Notes: generated by a model not told the origin, from the letters alone. 33,759 nt of DNA from an uncultured Microcaldota archaeon (GCA_903892905.1 CAITKI010000088.1:1-33759), one strand, 5' to 3'. Positions 8,891-18,335 are shown, counted from the stretch's first letter. Numbers and translations: made by a program.

Positions 8891-10156
8891 TCAGTCGCTT
8901 CCTGCTCCGTCGCCCGCAGCCGTGTCGAGCCTCTTTTTCGTGATTGCCTGGTGGAGCACGAGGTGCGTGTTCCTCTCCACATTCTCCTTCACGACCACGC
9001 CTGCATCCACCCAGCAGCCGTCGCCTATCATCTTGCCTGGCATCACGGAGCAGAGCACGCCCATCTTGGTGCTGTCGCCGATTATCGCGCCGAGCTTGTT
9101 CCTCTTGGTGTCAATCACCACGTCGTTCACCACGGCATGGATGTGCCCCGCGTCAAAGCGGTAATTGGCAATCTGCGTTGCCGCGCCGAAGTTGCAGCCG
9201 CTTCCCACGATGGAGTCTCCTATGTAAGTGAGATGCTTGGCATTGACATGGTCGAATATTATGCTGTTTTTGAGCGTGGTGGAGTCGCCTATGCCGCAGT
9301 CCCTGCCAATGGACGTTGTGCCCCTTATATACGCGTGCGGACCCACCTCGGTTTTCTCGCCGATGTAGACATTGCCCTCCAAATATGAGTCATAAACAAC
9401 GGCGTCCTTCTCCATGATGACTTTTCCCTTCACCGTGCAATTCTCAAGCTTGCCTTTCTTTTCAGGCAGCTTTGAAAGGAGGAATTCATTTGCAGAGAAC
9501 AGCTGCCAGGGCATGCCCATGTCCAGCCAGAAGCCGCCCACCTCGACGGCAGTGGCGCCAAGCAGCAGGTCAATGATTTCATATTCGCCGCGCGAGGACT
9601 TTTTCACGCCCTTAATTTTTTTGAAAATGGACGGCTCGAAAACGTAAAGCGAGCAGTTTGCAAGGTTGCTTTTGGGCTTTTCCACCTTCTCCTCAAATGC
9701 CGCTATCTTGCCTGCCTTCACAACCGCGGTGCCGTACTCGCGCGCATCATCCACTGCATGGAGCGCGGCAGTCGCCTCCCCGCTTGCGCCTTCGGCCAGC
9801 TTCTTGAGCGCCTCAGGCTCGGCAATGATGTCTCCTGCCACCCCGAAGAATGTGTCGGTTGCAAAGCTTTCAGCATAGCCAAAAGCGGCCGCAGTGCCAT
9901 AGCTCTCGCCCTGCTCTATGAAGGACAATTTCATCCCTGGCACCGGGTGGGCCTTGAAGTAATCGGTAATCGTTTCCTTCTTGTACTTGACAAGCACGGC
10001 TGCCTCGGATACGCCCACAGACTTGAGATTCTCAAGCACATGCTGCAGTATGGGCTTGCCCGCAAGCTGTATCATGCACTTTGGGCGCGTGTAGGTGAGC
10101 GGGCGAAGCCGCTTGCCCTCGCCCGCAGATAGCACCACTGCTTTCTTGATTGCCAT
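8891..10156 (-). CDS. bifunctional sugar-1-phosphate nucleotidylyltransferase/acetyltransferase (GlmU-like)
   Basis: KAVVLSAGEGKRLRPLTYTRPKCMIQLAGKPILQHVLE plus left-handed beta-helix hexapeptide C-terminus. Confidence 0.88.
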   Translation of the reverse strand: MAIKKAVVLSAGEGKRLRPLTYTRPKCMIQLAGKPILQHVLENLKSVGVSEAAVLVKYKKETITDYFKAHPVPGMKLSFIEQGESYGTAAAFGYAESFATDTFFGVAGDIIAEPEALKKLAEGASGEATAALHAVDDAREYGTAVVKAGKIAAFEEKVEKPKSNLANCSLYVFEPSIFKKIKGVKKSSRGEYEIIDLLLGATAVEVGGFWLDMGMPWQLFSANEFLLSKLPEKKGKLENCTVKGKVIMEKDAVVYDSYLEGNVYIGEKTEVGPHAYIRGTTSIGRDCGIGDSTTLKNSIIFDHVNAKHLTYIGDSIVGSGCNFGAATQIANYRFDAGHIHAVVNDVVIDTKRNKLGAIIGDSTKMGVLCSVMPGKMIGDGCWVDAGVVVKENVERNTHLVLHQAITKKRLDTAAGDGAGSD

Positions 10157-10206
10157 GCACCCTTTATTCCCCTTTAGCTTATTAAATTTGCCCGCGAAGC
10201 CCAATT

Positions 10207-11052
10207 ATGGCAAACATAGACGTAATCTCCCTGATTTTCGAGTCGTTCGAGCTTGTCAAGGCGCACTATAAGGAAGTGGCGCTTCCACTTCTCGTGCTCA
10301 TGCTCATGTCCGGCGCAGGAGGCTTTGGAGGCTCGTCATTTTCAGACGTGTTCGGCTCCAAAAACAGCAGCGCCTCGGGCGCATACCGCGGAAGCCCGCT
10401 TGCGAATGCCATATCCGACTCGGGTGGTCTCACAGCAGGCCTCGCAGGCGTGCTTCTGGCAGTGGTTGCAATCGTGGTGGTGCTTGTCTTTGTTTTCTCC
10501 GTGCTGAGCATGGCAATATGGTTCTACATAAGCGAGCATTTCCAGGCAATCCTTGCCAGGAAGAAGCTTGCGAAGGCCTGGCAGCCGCGCATGTCTGCCC
10601 ACCTTCCCCGCGCGTTCGTGATGGCGCTTTTCGAGTTCGTTCTGCTAGGTGTGTTCATCGCAGCAGTCGTGGCAATCGCGCTTGCATACTCCTCCATAGG
10701 GCTTCTTTTTGCAATAGCGCTCTTCGCGCTGCTTGTGCTCGTGTTTACCTGCCTGGGCATTTTTCTCGCCCCCGCGTGGATATATTACGCAATCGACAGG
10801 CTGCCCTTCTTCGCCTCGCTTGGCCGCTCGTTTTCGCTTGTGCAAAGGAATTTAGTGCATTTCCTTGTCTTTGTCCTGATATTCTTCCTGCTTGGCATAG
10901 GCTCGGCGCTTGCCTCTGTTTTTGCCTGCTGCTTCTCTTTCATACTCATGCCTGTGTTTGCGGTGTTCTTCGCCCTGCTCTCGCGCGTGACGTTGCTTAA
11001 GATGAAAAATGCGATGGAGCCTGCAGCCGCAACGAAAGCCAGGAAAAAATAA
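10207..11052 (+). CDS. hypothetical polytopic membrane protein
   Basis: Multiple hydrophobic segments; MANIDVISLIFESFELVKAHYKEVALPLLVLML N-terminus. Confidence 0.7.
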   Translation: MANIDVISLIFESFELVKAHYKEVALPLLVLMLMSGAGGFGGSSFSDVFGSKNSSASGAYRGSPLANAISDSGGLTAGLAGVLLAVVAIVVVLVFVFSVLSMAIWFYISEHFQAILARKKLAKAWQPRMSAHLPRAFVMALFEFVLLGVFIAAVVAIALAYSSIGLLFAIALFALLVLVFTCLGIFLAPAWIYYAIDRLPFFASLGRSFSLVQRNLVHFLVFVLIFFLLGIGSALASVFACCFSFILMPVFAVFFALLSRVTLLKMKNAMEPAAATKARKK

Positions 11053-11057
11053 GCGAA

Positions 11058-12389
11058 TCAGCCAATTGCTGCCAGCACGGCTTTCTCCGCGGCAGCCACT
11101 GTTTCATCCAGCTTTTTCTTTTCCCTGCATTCACATGTCAGGCGCATGGCCGGCTCGGTGCCTGAGGGGCGCACAAGCAGCCAGCCGTCGGAAAAATCGT
11201 ACCGCAAGCCGTCAATGGTGGAAAGAGTGGCGCCGGGAAATGCCAGCGACTTTTCCAGCGCAGCCATTATCTTTTCCTTGCTCTTCCCAGCGCACTTGTA
11301 CTTGCGCCTCTCTATGGGATAGGTGCGCACTGCGTCGGAAAGCGCGGACAGCTTCCCGCGCGTGCAGAATATCTCGACAAGCACAAGAGCAGCAAGGCAT
11401 CCGTCCGCGCAGGGCGTGGAAGAGGGGAAGACATACTCCCCGCATGGCTCGCCGCCAAACACCGCGCGCTTTTCCTTCACCTGCTTCGCCACATGCAGGC
11501 TGCCCACAGGAGTAATCGCTAGCTTCCCACCCGCCTTCTCCACCGTTTCCTTCACGCAAAGCGAAGCCTCCACTGTGGAAACAACGGCGCCCTTTTTCTT
11601 CTTCAAAAAGTGCTCGCAGAAAATGGAAAGCTGCACGTCAAGCGCCAGCACGCGCCCCAATTCGTCCATGCCAATCGCACGGTCGCCATCGCCGTCAAAC
11701 GCAATCCCCAGGTCGCACTTATTCTTCCTCACCGCTTCCGAGGCGGCAGTTAGCGTATCTGCCTTGGGCTCCAAGTCGCGGACTGGCTTTCCAGGCTCGG
11801 AACAATTCAGCTCCACCACCTCGCAGCCAGCTGCGCGGAGAAGCGCAGGCGCTGCAAGCGATGCAGCGGCATTGCCTGCATCCACAAGCACGCGCGGCTT
11901 CCTGCCTGCGATTGATGCGGTATCGACCTGTGAAAGCAGGAAATGGATGTATTCTGATGAATAGTCGCGCGTTTCCTTCTGTCCCACTTCATTCCAGGCA
12001 ACAGCGTCCTCCTTGCAGGAAAGCGCAGCTTCCACATCCGCTTCCTGCTCGCGCGTGAATTCCATTCCTTGCGAAAAAAGCTTTATGCCGTTGTATTCCG
12101 GCGGGTTATGAGACGCAGTAATCATCGCCCCGCCGCACTTTTCGCGCGAGGCGGCATATGCGAGCAATGGCGTGGGCGCCAGGCCGATGTCCACTACGTT
12201 CGCGCCTGCGAGCATGGCGCCTGATGAAAGCGCATCGGAAAGAACAGGCGAAGTGGCGCGCGCGTCGCGCGCGATGACCAGCTTTCCGCCTTTTTTCCCG
12301 CAAGCGTTGCCCACGCGCATGGCAAGCGCAGGGCTGACCTCTTTTCCATAAACGCCCCGTATGCCTGATGTGCCAAACAAGCCTGCCAT
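11058..12389 (-). CDS. glmM: phosphoglucosamine mutase/phosphomannomutase family
   Basis: LFGTSGIRGVYG, MITASHNPPEYNGIKLF, IAFDGDGDRAIGMDE, VRPSGTEPAMRL. Confidence 0.9.
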   Translation of the reverse strand: MAGLFGTSGIRGVYGKEVSPALAMRVGNACGKKGGKLVIARDARATSPVLSDALSSGAMLAGANVVDIGLAPTPLLAYAASREKCGGAMITASHNPPEYNGIKLFSQGMEFTREQEADVEAALSCKEDAVAWNEVGQKETRDYSSEYIHFLLSQVDTASIAGRKPRVLVDAGNAAASLAAPALLRAAGCEVVELNCSEPGKPVRDLEPKADTLTAASEAVRKNKCDLGIAFDGDGDRAIGMDELGRVLALDVQLSIFCEHFLKKKKGAVVSTVEASLCVKETVEKAGGKLAITPVGSLHVAKQVKEKRAVFGGEPCGEYVFPSSTPCADGCLAALVLVEIFCTRGKLSALSDAVRTYPIERRKYKCAGKSKEKIMAALEKSLAFPGATLSTIDGLRYDFSDGWLLVRPSGTEPAMRLTCECREKKKLDETVAAAEKAVLAAIG

Positions 12390-12442
12390 GCGAAAGCTTG
12401 GGGCAAATAGCCTTTTAAAGTCTTAATAGCACAGACCTCGAT

Positions 12443-12619
12443 ATGAGCGTAGACAGGCTATCAGTATCGGGCCCGCAGTCCGCTGCAGGCATAATGGGGA
12501 TTTCCTCCAACACCAACCTAGGCGGCCTGAAGTTCAACCCGCGCGGCGTGGTGCTTTTCTCGGCAGTCTTCATACTCGTTGTGAAGATAATCGACACGCT
12601 TCTGCGCGGCAGCGTTTAA
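12443..12619 (+). CDS. preprotein translocase subunit Sec61-beta (58 aa, absent from the supplied ORF track)
   Basis: Manual translation: MSVDRLSVSGPQSAAGIMGISSNTNLGGLKFNPRGVVLFSAVFILVVKIIDTLLRGSV*; GPQSAAGIM plus single C-terminal TM is the archaeal Sec61-beta signature. Confidence 0.85.
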   Translation: MSVDRLSVSGPQSAAGIMGISSNTNLGGLKFNPRGVVLFSAVFILVVKIIDTLLRGSV

Positions 12620-12660
12620 GTTGGGCGGAAAATATTTTCCTTAGCGCAAGCAGGGATCTT

Positions 12661-13770
12661 TCAGCCAAACAGCCTTTTCGCCGCGGCCGCCACTCCCTTC
12701 ACATCCTTTTCCTCGCAGATGACAAGCGCCTCCAGCCTGCGCGTCTGCATGGCAACGAGGGCCGCGACAAGCTCGCTTTCGCGCGAGAGGGGAAGCGTTT
12801 TCCCATTCTTTTTCTCAAGCATGATATCTGTCTTTGCGGAAAGCGCGGGCACGTCTATAAGCACCGGGCAGCCGCACGCGTGCGACAGCTCCTCCTCAGC
12901 TTTGCGCGCAGGCACGCGCATTTTTGCCATAGGAACGGAATATGCCTTCTTGAACAGCCTGCGCTTCTTTATCCTGGCCGCATACTCGTGCGCGCCTTTG
13001 GATGCGCCAAGCGCGTCGAGCGCCTGCGAGTCGCCAAGGCACAAAAAGTCGTCCTCCACAAGCGTGTCATCCTCAAGCGCCAGCATTATCGCCTGCTGCA
13101 GCATGCGCGAGGCAATCCTAACAGTCTTGTGAAGGTAAACAGTGGAGAACATGGTGATGCGCGCGACCAATAAGCTTTCTGCAGCCTCGAGGCCCCGCTC
13201 GCGAATAAGAAGGCCATGCCTGCCAAGCGCCACGCTTGTGCAAATCCTCTGGGTGTCAATCACGCCATAGGCAACGCCCGTGTAGTGCGAGTCCCGCAGA
13301 AGGTAGTCCATCCTGTCCGCGCCAATGTCCGATGTTATCACGCTGCCAGGCGCAGTGCCGCTCAGGTCCGCAATCTCGCGCGGCGAAAATTCCGCGGAAA
13401 GCGCCTCAGCCACCTCTCCGTGCAGCATCATGCGCCTGCCCACTTCCTCGTGCGTGCCAAGCTTTCCCTTAAGCACGGCCTCTGCCTCGTGCGAGAATGA
13501 AACGTGCCCTATGTCGTGCAAAAGCGCAGCCACCCTCACCTTCGCTATCCTCTCCTCCTTCATGCCCATCTCCCGGCACATCCTGTCTGCAAGGAAAAGC
13601 GTGCCCAGAGAATGCTCGAAGCGCGTGTGGTTTGCGCCAGGGTAAACTAGATATGCGGTGGCAAGCTGGCGGATGCCGCGCAGCCTCTGCATCTGGCAGC
13701 AATCAAGCAGCTTTTCTTCTGTGGGGCTAAGCGTTATGGTTCCGTGCAGCGGGTCTCGTATCCGAAACAT
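12661..13770 (-). CDS. HD-domain phosphohydrolase (dNTPase-like)
   Basis: MFRIRDPLHGTITLSPTEEKLLD, HTRFEHSLGT, AALLHDIGHVSFSH, SDIGADRMDYLLRDS. Confidence 0.88.
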   Translation of the reverse strand: MFRIRDPLHGTITLSPTEEKLLDCCQMQRLRGIRQLATAYLVYPGANHTRFEHSLGTLFLADRMCREMGMKEERIAKVRVAALLHDIGHVSFSHEAEAVLKGKLGTHEEVGRRMMLHGEVAEALSAEFSPREIADLSGTAPGSVITSDIGADRMDYLLRDSHYTGVAYGVIDTQRICTSVALGRHGLLIRERGLEAAESLLVARITMFSTVYLHKTVRIASRMLQQAIMLALEDDTLVEDDFLCLGDSQALDALGASKGAHEYAARIKKRRLFKKAYSVPMAKMRVPARKAEEELSHACGCPVLIDVPALSAKTDIMLEKKNGKTLPLSRESELVAALVAMQTRRLEALVICEEKDVKGVAAAAKRLFG

Positions 13771-13779
13771 ATTTTCCCT

Positions 13780-14556
13780 TCAGGCAAGCGCAAACTTGCC
13801 CTTGTTCTTCTCCAGCAACTCCCCTTCCTCTGCCATGTGCAGCAATATTGCAAGGCACGCCTCTGGCGGAATGCCCAGCACGCGCGCAAGCTCCTCGGCA
13901 GTCTTGTCCCCTTTTTCAAGCGAGGACATTATCTTGGGCTGGTGCGAGGTTGCAAAGTCCTTCCTGATGAAATAGTACTTCCTGTCAAACGCGCGCAGGC
14001 CTGCCACCTCGCCTGCCTTGATCCTTTCCGCAACCGCGCCTGAGAGCTGCCTCGCGTCGCCTTCGTTGTCAAGCACAAGATAGCCTTTGGAAAGGGGGTC
14101 ATAAGCTGGCTGGGGAGCTGCAACTTTTCCAGCCGTTGCATGTACAGCCCCGCTGCCTATCTCATGGGCAGGCAAAATATCCCTTGTCTGGCCAAACACA
14201 ATGTCCGAGACGTTGTACACCCCGTTCTCGTATTTGCCGCTCCTGAAGACATTGACCACTTTCTTCTCCACAAGGGAGGCAAGAGTGGCCTTTTCCGTGC
14301 TGGAGAGCGCCCTGTCGACTTCAGATGGAGTGCGCTTCTCGAACTTTATGGCAAGCAGCTTCTTCACAAGCATTTTCTCCTGCTCGGTCAGCGGCCCTGC
14401 CGCCTTCTGCCCGCCTATTGCGCCCTTGACTGAAAGCAGGTAGATGCCGTCGCGAAGGGGAAAGACCTCAAGCGATGAAGCATTTGCAATCTCAGAAGGC
14501 AAATTGCCCAAAAGCTCAGCGCCGTCCTTTGTTTTTCGCACTTTCAAGTCCATCAA
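13780..14556 (-). CDS. hypothetical protein, possible C-terminal winged helix
   Basis: C-terminal SSLEKGDKTAEELARVLGIPPEACLAILLHMAEEGELLEKNKGKFAL looks like wHTH; collinear with neighbours. Confidence 0.6.
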   Translation of the reverse strand: MMDLKVRKTKDGAELLGNLPSEIANASSLEVFPLRDGIYLLSVKGAIGGQKAAGPLTEQEKMLVKKLLAIKFEKRTPSEVDRALSSTEKATLASLVEKKVVNVFRSGKYENGVYNVSDIVFGQTRDILPAHEIGSGAVHATAGKVAAPQPAYDPLSKGYLVLDNEGDARQLSGAVAERIKAGEVAGLRAFDRKYYFIRKDFATSHQPKIMSSLEKGDKTAEELARVLGIPPEACLAILLHMAEEGELLEKNKGKFALA

Positions 14557-14562
14557 ATCATC

Positions 14563-15174
14563 TTACCGTATGAGCTTTTTCTGGATGACTTCCCCGCCAG
14601 GGGTTTTCTCGGAAAATATCTGCGCGCTAAACGAGCTGATTTTCGCAGAGGGCGACTGCCACATGTTGCGCGGCAGGCCCGCTTTCTCGCACACCTGGCA
14701 GAGGAATTCCTCCTCGTTCCAGTTCCACTCCACTGGCACCTGGGGGAGCAGCAAGCCTGACGAATATCCATAGTGGATGATGAGCCCGTCCCTGCCCACC
14801 TTCACTTTTTTCAAGTACTCCTCGGGCTTTTTCACCCTCAGCTCCTCGGGCACGGAGAGCACGCTCACTTCCAGCACGAGCTTTGGAAGCTCGCTTTTTT
14901 CCACAGGCGGGAAGCGCGGGTCGTCAAACGCAGCTGAAAGCGCGCAGTCTACAGTGGCAAGCGCAAGCTCCTTTATGGGAAGGGGGTAGCCAATGCAGCC
15001 GCGAAGCTCGTGTGAAGGGTGCGACTCAAGCGTGACAAATACGCCTCGCTTTTCCGAAAGCGCGCCTTCAGCGCGGCCTGGCGCCACTTTCTTGCCGTTT
15101 GCCAAATACCCTTCTATGGACTGCCTAGCAAGCGAAACAAGATACTGTCCCTGAGAAACCGGAACTGCTGCCAT
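14563..15174 (-). CDS. amrA: AMMECR1-domain protein (AmrA)
   Basis: GVFVTLESHPSHELRGCIGYPLPIKEL, AFDDPRFPPV, LLLPQVPVEWNWNEEEFLCQVCEKAGL. Confidence 0.93.
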   Translation of the reverse strand: MAAVPVSQGQYLVSLARQSIEGYLANGKKVAPGRAEGALSEKRGVFVTLESHPSHELRGCIGYPLPIKELALATVDCALSAAFDDPRFPPVEKSELPKLVLEVSVLSVPEELRVKKPEEYLKKVKVGRDGLIIHYGYSSGLLLPQVPVEWNWNEEEFLCQVCEKAGLPRNMWQSPSAKISSFSAQIFSEKTPGGEVIQKKLIR

Positions 15175-15252
15175 CCTCACACCGAATGTGTTTTGGCACC
15201 TAGGTTTAAAATGGAGCGCGCATTGGCGCAAAGGGCGCCTCAGTCCTATCCA

Positions 15253-15321
15253 TTGTGCTCGCCGCGCCTGCCGCTTTGGCGCGCGCAGCGTTCAATCCTG
15301 CTCCTTGTGCTCGCCGCGCCT
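15253..15321. repeat. pair of 17-bp direct repeats (ttgtgctcgccgcgcct), 52 nt apart
   Basis: Identical at 15253-15269 and 15305-15321; flanking bases also partly match. Confidence 0.85.
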
Positions 15322-15804
15322 CCCGTAGATTTTCTTCCTGCGCGGCGCCTCGCGGAATATGGGCGCGCCGCGGCGCTCCTCGCCCCCTCCCTGCGAGGAA
15401 AGCTTCTGCTCAAAGCTGTCCCACTCGAAATTCACGCGCAGGTGCCTTCCCGTCTCGATGTCGATGAGCACGTACTTCTGCTTCTTTATCTCGAAGTTGC
15501 GAAGCAGCAGGCCTCTCGCTTCCTCCAGCCTCATGGTGTGCGCGCGGGAGCTTGTCACCAGGAAGCACAGGTCTGCGCCTGACTTCACAAGCTTCCCAAA
15601 CGAGGACTTGAACTCGGAAATGTTGCCGAACTGGACCTCGAATGCCGCAGAGCCGCTTTCCTTCCTCATGAAGTAGAGCCAGCACGGGGACTGGGCCTCA
15701 AGGTAGCCGAACTTGAAGGCAATCGAAGAATACTGCTCGGCAAGCGTCTCAATCAGCCTGCTTTGGGGCTTCTTGACGCGCACCACTTCGTCCACGAATT
15801 CCAT
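15292..15804 (-). CDS. hypothetical protein
   Basis: 170-aa ORF starting 27 nt beyond the tnpB stop, same strand. Confidence 0.6.
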   Translation of the reverse strand: MEFVDEVVRVKKPQSRLIETLAEQYSSIAFKFGYLEAQSPCWLYFMRKESGSAAFEVQFGNISEFKSSFGKLVKSGADLCFLVTSSRAHTMRLEEARGLLLRNFEIKKQKYVLIDIETGRHLRVNFEWDSFEQKLSSQGGGEERRGAPIFREAPRRKKIYGRRGEHKEQD

Positions 15805-15831
15805 AGCATCAGTTGCTCGCGTTAAGGTGAT

Positions 15832-16983
15832 CTACCGGGACTCGTCTAATAGCACGACCACGGTTTCCTGTTTCACAGATGTCTTTCTTGAGACATCTCC
15901 GCAAGCGTTACTTCCTACCAATCCGGCAGTAGCTCTTTTGAGTATGTTGTATGCCGCGTTTAAATCCCTATCCATGCTGTTGCCACAGTTATCGCAGTCG
16001 TATTCCCTTGTGGAAAGTGGCATGTCCATCTTATTCCCGCACACGCAGCACATCCTTGTCGTATCCTTAGGATTGACAAACACGATCTCGCAACCAGCGC
16101 TTTCAGCCTTGTAGCGTAGCATGTTTGCCAATTCGCCCCAACCGGCATCATTTATCTGCTTGCCGAAGTTCTGCTCGGCAAGCTTTTGCGATGCCAGATC
16201 TTCCAAGGCGATAAAGGAATATGAATTGACCAGGCTATGGGAAAGTTTGTGAAGGAAGTCTCTTCTCGTGTTCTTAAGCTTCTCCAGCTCACTGGCAACG
16301 TCTCTCTTGGCGTTCCATCTGTTTTTGCTATATTTCTTTTTCCTTGCAAGATGTCTTTGTAAGAAGGCTATTTTTTCCTCATGTTTTCTGACAAATCTAG
16401 GGTTCTTTATCACTGAGCCATTAGAAAGCGTTGCAAGCGTTGTCAGTCCCAGGTCTATGCCTATCCTTGTTTTGCCATTCGACGGCTTGATAGTTGGAGT
16501 TTCCTCAACTGCAAAGCAGGCAAACCATTTGCCCGAGGGCTCTCTCTTCACGGTGAGCGTCTTTATCTCGCCTTTTATCTCCCTGTGCTGCACAATCTGA
16601 ATTTCTCCAAACGGCGTTACCCTAAGTTTTTTTCCAAGTGAGAAGCCAAACTGTGGATAGTGCAGGCTTTTCATCCTGTCAATTGACTTGAAGCGTGGGA
16701 AACCTGCGTTATCTCCTGCCTTCCTAAGTTTCACATAGCGCCATATGCTATCTTCAATGCGGTGGGCTATCTCCTGCGCTGTCTGTGAAAACAAGCCAGA
16801 GTTCTTGACCATCAGTTGCAGTGAGTTTCTTGTTGGAAACTTGTCATAATTTCCATACAGCTCTTTGCTGTGCTCAAGAAGATCGTTCCACAGATCCTTT
16901 GCCAGCCAAAGGTGCTGGTGCATCTTCTTTTCCTGTGCCTTTGAAGGATAGAGTCTGAAACGGTAAATCTTCATTCTTATCAT
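15832..16983 (-). mobile_element. tnpB: stand-alone IS200/IS605-type TnpB (RNA-guided nuclease family)
   Basis: RIGIDLGLTTLATLSNG (D), FIALEDLASQKL (E), DRDLNAAYNIL (D) and CxxC...CxxC zinc finger; no TnpA seen; visibly lower GC than neighbours. Confidence 0.93.
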
Positions 16984-17130
16984 TTCATTATTGTTTAGTG
17001 TGCTTATGAAGATTTCGGCAGTAGGATGCCAGTGATTTTTTCACTCCCTAACACTATTTTCCCAATGCAATCGCCTATCCAGGGCGGACTCATGGCTAGG
17101 CTGGTTAAAATCCATTTCCACCTGCCTCGC

Positions 17131-17667
17131 TTACCACGGCACTTTCTTCAGCCCCAGCCTGTTTGCGACCACGTTCGCGCCCACATGGACAAAGTAGGTG
17201 AGCACGGCAAGGAAAAGCACAGCCTCGAGCGTGAGAAGCCCTGAAGCAAGGGGATACACGAACAGCAGCGCAAGCGCAAGGAAAAGAAGCTGGTCCATCA
17301 CAAGCGAGGGTTTTCCCCTTGCAAGGCCCTGCCTGCGCTTTATGAAGCTCCCGAGCAGGTCGCCAGCCATTGCCCCGCAGCCAAGCAGAAAGCCCGCAAG
17401 CACGTAGGTGGGTGCGCCTCCCTGGTAAATTTCCCAGTTCCCTCCTGCAAGCAGCAATCCCTCAAGCGCGCCAATAGCCACGCCTGCAAGCACGCCTGCG
17501 AAAAAGCCGCGCACAGTCTTGCCGTCGCCAAACAGCCGCTGGCCGTCACTCCACTTCTTTCCTCCATCAATGGGCGCGCCGCCGCCAAGAAGCACCGGCA
17601 CGGAGTTTGCAAAATAGGCTGGAAGTATGAGAAGCACAAGCTCGATTACCCACACGGCGGCATCCAT
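17131..17667 (-). CDS. carS: CDP-archaeol synthase
   Basis: LILPAYFANSVPVLLGGGAPIDGGKKWSDGQRLFGDGKTVRGFFAG, GDLLGSFIKRRQGLARGKPSLVMDQLLF. Confidence 0.92.
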   Translation of the reverse strand: MDAAVWVIELVLLILPAYFANSVPVLLGGGAPIDGGKKWSDGQRLFGDGKTVRGFFAGVLAGVAIGALEGLLLAGGNWEIYQGGAPTYVLAGFLLGCGAMAGDLLGSFIKRRQGLARGKPSLVMDQLLFLALALLFVYPLASGLLTLEAVLFLAVLTYFVHVGANVVANRLGLKKVPW

Positions 17668-17732
17668 GCGCCTAATTTATGCAAAGATGTTTATTAACTT
17701 TCTAACCACAAAACGGTTTGGAAGATGAGAAA

Positions 17733-18332
17733 ATGGCAAAACAAAGCACGCTTGCATTCCTCCTTCCCCTGCTTCTGGTGTGCGCAGCAATCCTGGCGGC
17801 ATATTCCTTCCTTTCAACGCCAAGCGAAGGCGCGCCTGCGGGCAGCGGGGGAATCTCGCTTTCCATTGACGGCAGGCCCCTGGTGTCCGGCAACACTGCA
17901 ACGCTGCATGCAGTGTCCACATGCGGCGCATTTGATGTCTCGCTGGACGGGGCAGGCTTTGGGAACGGCGGCCCCCTGATGTCCACGCCCTTTATGCTGG
18001 AAGAGGGCAGCCACTCCTTTTTCGCGCAAGGGAATGGCTGCAACTCCACCCTTGATTTCACTGTGCTTGCGCGCGAGTGCGGGGAAAACGAAACAATCAC
18101 GTGCCAAAAGGACAATTGCCCTGGCGTGCGCAATTGCTTTGGGGGCATATTCTCAGACTGCGCGCTTCCAAAAAAAGTCTGCTCGCCCGGGGAAAAAGTG
18201 GGGTGCAGCACAAATGGCTGCTCGTTTGGCCATATAACTTGCAACCCGTGCGGAACAGGCTTTGGCCAGTGCCTGCCTGACTCAAAGGCAGGGAATGCCA
18301 CGTGCAATGGCCTGTCATCTTCCTGCAATTAG
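17733..18332 (+). CDS. secreted or membrane-anchored cysteine-rich protein
   Basis: N-terminal hydrophobic anchor LAFLLPLLLVCAAILAAYSFL followed by about 15 Cys in the ectodomain. Confidence 0.7.
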   Translation: MAKQSTLAFLLPLLLVCAAILAAYSFLSTPSEGAPAGSGGISLSIDGRPLVSGNTATLHAVSTCGAFDVSLDGAGFGNGGPLMSTPFMLEEGSHSFFAQGNGCNSTLDFTVLARECGENETITCQKDNCPGVRNCFGGIFSDCALPKKVCSPGEKVGCSTNGCSFGHITCNPCGTGFGQCLPDSKAGNATCNGLSSSCN

Positions 18333-18335
18333 AAT

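Noticed and set aside
720-15800. Many long opposite-strand or alternate-frame ORFs (for example 1080..1853 +, 1351..2100 +, 11323..11964 +, 15019..15582 +)
   Set aside because: They lie antisense or out of frame to well-supported conserved genes; expected in GC-rich coding DNA
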